A stretch of DNA of 64,000 bases from Anaerolineae bacterium (GTDB lineage Bacteria; Chloroflexota; Anaerolineae; Aggregatilineales; Phototrophicaceae). Made by a program: the position numbers and the translations under genes. The notes below the pieces were generated by a model. The model saw nothing but the letters and a program-made list of their open reading frames with translations, had not been told where the DNA came from and searched no databases. The stretch is taken from positions 1 through 64,000 of the forward strand of contig JAJEGA010000048.1 of the NCBI GenBank assembly GCA_022820125.1, written 5' to 3'. Of the stretch, positions 60,605-64,000 are shown one piece after another (position 1 is the first letter of the stretch; every line of letters begins with the position of its first letter).

Positions 60605-62195
60605 TCAATCAGTAACGATCTGGAACAGGCGAACGTCGCTGCGCGCATCAAAAGCCAGCGCCCGCAAGAAACTCGGCGGAACCTTGACGTCAAACTGAAA
60701 AGCCGCCGGGGCGCTGCCGATGCGGCCCCTCGCGTCGACATGCTCAAGGACGAGGTATTCAACATCGTATCGTTTTGCGATAAGCGGCACGATCGCTATC
60801 GACTCGTTGGGAATCGCGACCCCGCCGAGACCAAGATGATAATACAGCCGCGCCGGATCATTGATCATCAGCTTGGCGTCAACAGGCAAGGCAGCGCGTA
60901 AACCGGCGTATAGACTGGTCTGTTCCAGGTTGTTTCCCGGGCCTGATGAGAGCGCGACATCAAGCGAAATGCCAGCGCCAAGCGCCAATGCCGCAATAGA
61001 GAATATGAGCTTCGCCTCTTCGGCATGCCAGGCGCGCCTTCGGGCCGCCGCCCAATCGACCGCGACATTGAGCCCCAAGACGCCCAATGCCATCCAGAAT
61101 GGGAACAAGCCCGCAATTGCGTGAAACAAGCCGCCGCGAGAACCCTGCAGCGGGAAAACCACGATCATGACAACATGGATTGCAATTGCCAAAATGGTAA
61201 AACCGCGCAGCAGCGGATGCTGGCGATGCCGCCACCAGCCAATGAGCATAAATGGCGCGAGCGCAATCAAGCCTTCCACGGCGACGAAGGTCGCGACGCC
61301 ATGAAGAGCGGCAGCCCAGCGGACTTCGATCATGCGCCAAATGTGTTCTGCTGACAATGAGGTCAACGGCGCCGGGGGCGCGAAAAGAAAGAGGTCGTTG
61401 TAGTCGCTGATCCAGACGCCGGAGCCCGCCAACTGGCAAGACTGCGCCAAGCGCCGCGAGGTTACGCAGACACCAGGGCAGCATCAGCAGCGGATATGAA
61501 ATGAACAGGAGCGCGAGCGGCTTGAGCGCTTCACATCTTGAGCGCGGCCGATCGCCAGGCGAGGCGGATGAGATGAGCGCTGCGAATAAGGCAGTCAATA
61601 GCAGCAGAAGTCCATCCGGGCGCGTCAAATGGCCGAGCGCCGCCAGGCAACCCGCCAGTATCCAGTATCGCGCGCGCCGCCTTTGGCAGGACAGCGATTC
61701 GCCAAGGCAGAACAGCGCAAGCGACGCGATCAAGGCATAAGGCGCGAAAGTATCGATTGCGCCCCAACGCGGCGCAAAGAAACCACCGAACGCAGTCAAC
61801 ATGCCCGCGATTGCGGCGCTTCGCAGATTGCCGCCGAGCCTTCGAGTGAGGTGGAACGACACCATAGCGGCGCCACCCGCCAGCAACAAGAAGGGCGCTT
61901 GGGCGGCCGCGTAACTGCCCGGCGCGCCAAAGGCGGCCATGCCCAGCGCCGCCAGCATCGAGGTCAAGGGCATCCAGTATCGATGTGAAGGCGCAGGCAA
62001 ACCTTCCGGCGCATCCAGGTAATTCCAGAGGTAATCGTCGACGAAGCCAGCCCCCTGCGCCAGGCGGCTTGCGGCGTTGACGTGATAGAAGGCATCGGTA
62101 TAAGTCGGCCGCGTTACGACGCAACGCGCCAAGCTCCCCGTGACAAGCAGCGCGACAAGGAAGAAAAGCAGCGGCGCCCGCTTCCGCCTTGCCAT
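60605..62195 (-). pseudogene. Membrane glycosyltransferase-like (GT39/ArnT-like) protein, frameshifted
   Basis: The N-terminal frame (from 62195) has a GT-C first segment with a TDAFYHVNAASRLAQG stretch and HLTRPDGLLLLL, and reads to LPWCLRNLAALGAVLPVGG near 61425. It then loses similarity. A second frame carries on with GSGVWISDYNDLFLFAPPAPL and more membrane helices, ending at 60605. One extra G in GCGGGC around 61425 explains the break. Joined, the protein is about 530 residues with about ten membrane helices. A base error in the assembly is as likely as a true mutation. Confidence 0.7.
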
Positions 62196-62196
62196 G

Positions 62197-62745
62197 TTAA
62201 CTTGACAACGCTCGCGCGCGGCTGATTACTGCTTTGGCGCGCTTTGCGAGGCGAGCGTCAGCAGAGCGAGACCAGCGCCTTAAGCTGCGGCACACGCCCT
62301 CGTCGGCGAGCAGTGAATCAAGCAGGCTCATATTGAAGTCTTCGGCATCCAGCCAGGTTTGCAGCGCCCGGCATGCTTGCAGCGCAGCCTCGTCAGTGAA
62401 TTGATCGCCATGTTCGCCAATTGCGGCGGACGCTGGGCTGAAGGCGAACTCCGCCGCAGCCTCTCCCAGCGCCCAAAACGCGGTCGCCCGACTTTCCGCC
62501 GTCCGAGACACCAACTTCATAAGACGAGCCACAATTTGCTTTTGATCGGCAGGCGACAAAATGATGCGCCGCAGATCGCGCGGCAGTTGCTCGCCGGCAG
62601 CAAAGTCGTCCGCTCGCGTCCCGTCATTGGCGCGCTTGAGCATCAGCGCAAGCTGAAACAAGGCGTATTCGCGCGCGTCAAAGTCGTCGCTCTGCAGCTC
62701 CGCATAAAGACGGCTTAATGCGCGCTCGCGATAGGCGCGTTTCAT
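62197..62745 (-). CDS. Helical protein of unknown function (HEAT-like)
   Basis: 182 residues, predicted almost entirely helical, with DFDAREYALFQLALMLKRA and ESRATAFWALGEAAAEF segments that resemble HEAT repeats. It overlaps the stop of the upstream gene (ATGA) and ends 1 bp before the start of the next, so it is co-transcribed with two GT-C-like membrane proteins. No function assigned. Confidence 0.65.
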   Translation of the reverse strand: MKRAYRERALSRLYAELQSDDFDAREYALFQLALMLKRANDGTRADDFAAGEQLPRDLRRIILSPADQKQIVARLMKLVSRTAESRATAFWALGEAAAEFAFSPASAAIGEHGDQFTDEAALQACRALQTWLDAEDFNMSLLDSLLADEGVCRSLRRWSRSADARLAKRAKAVISRARALSS

Positions 62746-64000
62746 GGCTGCGATCTCACAAACAGGCTTGCCATCTCATCGGCGTACTCGCGCCGCCAAT
62801 CGCCGGCGGTCTCAAGTCGCGCCGCCAGGGTGCTCGTTGATTCGATCAAGGCAATGCCAATGTCCCGTTTCTCAAAGATGTCGCGCCAAGCCGGCGTAGC
62901 AAGAGCGGCGATGTAATCATCGAGCAAATCGCGATGCAGGTCGGTCCTGCCATCGATAAAGACCGGATGCCGCCGCGCCGTGAAAATGAGGTAGCCGCCC
63001 CAGTTGTAGCTGTTGAACAAATTGCCTTCGACTGCACTTGCATTAAGCTGGCGGATTGCGCCCAGAGGATAATTCAGCGCCAGGGCGGTATCTACCGTGT
63101 CGTCGTTCGAGACGTATGCCAGATGCAGCAAAGCGCCTGCAGCGACTATGGTTACCAGGGCGAGATTGACCAGCGCCCGAAGCGGCGCCTCGCGCTTTCG
63201 CTGCGGAATGACCCAGCCGCGCCGGGCAAGCGCTTCATCAAAGCGCGCGCTAGCAATCGGTACAGCTGCGATGGCAAACAGCGGCAGATTCCGCCCGGAC
63301 ATCAGCGCCAGACAAAGCGCGCCAGCGGCGAGGATTGTCTCTGTGGCATCGAGACGCCGCCGGCTGCTCCAAATGGAGGCGGCAAGCAGGAACAGCAGAA
63401 TGATAAAGCCCCAGGTATAGGGCTGGCTCAAGTCGGGCGAAGCCCATTCCTGAATATATTCCCGCAGTCCGCTGATGCCGATGGTTTCAAAGGGCACGGC
63501 AAAAACGGCAAGTCCAAGCGGATTTAGCGGGACGACAATCACTGACAGCAGCGCGATCGAGACGAGCTTCCGAATCTTGTGAATTGGGATAGACGGATCG
63601 CCAAAAGCAAAAGCGCTATTGAGCGCCTCTCCAAGCGCGAAGGCGCCAATCAGAACGAAGCCGAAAATATATCCGCCGTGGAAATTGCCCCACAGCAAGA
63701 ACAGCAGGGGCAGCCAGCGGAGACGATCCCGTCCGCAGCGCTTGAGATCAAAGAGCGCGTAGACCAAGAGCGCGCTGAAGAAAAATGTGAACATCTGCGG
63801 GCGAGGCGACAAAAAGGCGGCCGCGCATGCAGCGCCAAATACGAGGACAAAGCCTTGCATGTAGATGCTGCCCTTGCCGGCGCGATACAGGCAGAACATA
63901 CCGCCGGTCGCCAGCGCCGATACAAATAGGGACAAGCCCAGGTGGCCAGCCAGGCGCCACAACCCGAACATAGCAATCTGCGCCAGCCAACTGTGATTGC
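62742..64000 (-). CDS. GT-C-like polytopic membrane protein, 5' end outside the window
   Basis: At least 418 residues with about ten membrane helices. The open frame runs to the window edge upstream of the ATG at 63971 and reads NHSWLAQIAMFG, which resembles the first extracytoplasmic loop of GT-C glycosyltransferase-like proteins. The true start is therefore beyond 64000. A C-terminal globular part (about 300-409) contains NSYNWGGYLIF and FIDGRTD. Probable role in sugar transfer or surface glycan assembly, inferred from class only. Confidence 0.75.
   Translation of the reverse strand, partial: NHSWLAQIAMFGLWRLAGHLGLSLFVSALATGGMFCLYRAGKGSIYMQGFVLVFGAACAAAFLSPRPQMFTFFFSALLVYALFDLKRCGRDRLRWLPLLFLLWGNFHGGYIFGFVLIGAFALGEALNSAFAFGDPSIPIHKIRKLVSIALLSVIVVPLNPLGLAVFAVPFETIGISGLREYIQEWASPDLSQPYTWGFIILLFLLAASIWSSRRRLDATETILAAGALCLALMSGRNLPLFAIAAVPIASARFDEALARRGWVIPQRKREAPLRALVNLALVTIVAAGALLHLAYVSNDDTVDTALALNYPLGAIRQLNASAVEGNLFNSYNWGGYLIFTARRHPVFIDGRTDLHRDLLDDYIAALATPAWRDIFEKRDIGIALIESTSTLAARLETAGDWRREYADEMASLFVRSQP

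Noticed and set aside
1..64000. CRISPR arrays, phage or plasmid modules
   Set aside because: No regularly spaced direct repeats, integrase, capsid or replication genes were seen; the repeats present are dispersed inverted-repeat elements.

Overview
This 64 kb window is a GC-rich bacterial chromosome segment with dense, short-spaced genes. It is most likely from the Chloroflexota (Anaerolineae-like). That assignment is an inference from gene content: a LysW-carrier alpha-aminoadipate (AAA) lysine pathway, a ferredoxin-dependent 2-oxoacid oxidoreductase, a JAMM protease/ubiquitin-like carrier/MoeZ module, a nusB-tatA-tatC block and a fused Sat-CysC. No rRNA or universal marker is present to prove it.

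Layout. 0-3 kb: two tRNA-Ser genes, an SRPBCC protein, a membrane protein and anmK. 3-9 kb: nusB-tatA-tatC, bifunctional ATP sulfurylase/APS kinase, threonine aldolase and a CPBP-like membrane protein. 9-12 kb: two rhomboid proteases separated by a 276-bp non-autonomous mobile element, then citrate synthase. 12.5-14.6 kb: JAMM protease, MoaD/ThiS-type sulfur carrier and MoeZ-type E1-rhodanese. 14.7-20 kb: GntR regulator plus 2-oxoacid:ferredoxin oxidoreductase, and an aminotransferase. 20-26 kb: an unusual RNase H pair, an MFS exporter and aconitase. 26.6-36.4 kb: the lysine cluster (leader peptide/attenuator, lysW, lysX, lysY, lysZ, lysJ, lysK, homocitrate synthase, then an opposing MFS gene, then homoaconitase large and small subunits). 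36.5-47 kb: comM, then a seven-gene minus-strand operon of an oligopeptide-type ABC importer with hydantoinase/oxoprolinase subunits. 47-54 kb: formiminotransferase whose 3' end is interrupted by a mobile element, PEP carboxylase, a frameshifted VOC gene and an M1-type lipoprotein peptidase. 53-64 kb: UbiA-type prenyltransferase, CCA-adding enzyme, a CcdA-TlpA fusion, a second TlpA-like protein, a DUF2085 protein, a coiled-coil protein and membrane glycosyltransferase-like genes, the last cut by the window edge.

How the genes fit together. Citrate synthase, aconitase, 2-oxoacid:ferredoxin oxidoreductase and PEP carboxylase supply and drain 2-oxoglutarate. Homocitrate synthase draws on 2-oxoglutarate and acetyl-CoA to start the AAA route to lysine. 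Immediately upstream of lysW lies a 19-codon leader reading frame with four Lys codons. It is followed by a mutually exclusive antiterminator/terminator pair ending in six T's, which is the signature of ribosome-mediated attenuation by lysine supply. The JAMM-carrier-MoeZ trio looks like a protease-activated sulfur-carrier system: the carrier ends in Gly-Gly plus four extra residues that must be removed.

Two families of dispersed intergenic repeats run through the window. One is a MITE-like element with 18-bp terminal inverted repeats: two 276-bp copies and one 193-bp derivative. Two of the three copies are bounded by 10-bp target duplications, and one copy has replaced the C-terminal codons of the formiminotransferase gene. 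The other family consists of TGTAGGGGCG-bounded hairpin repeats of about 75 bp; one of them sits inside the third MITE copy.
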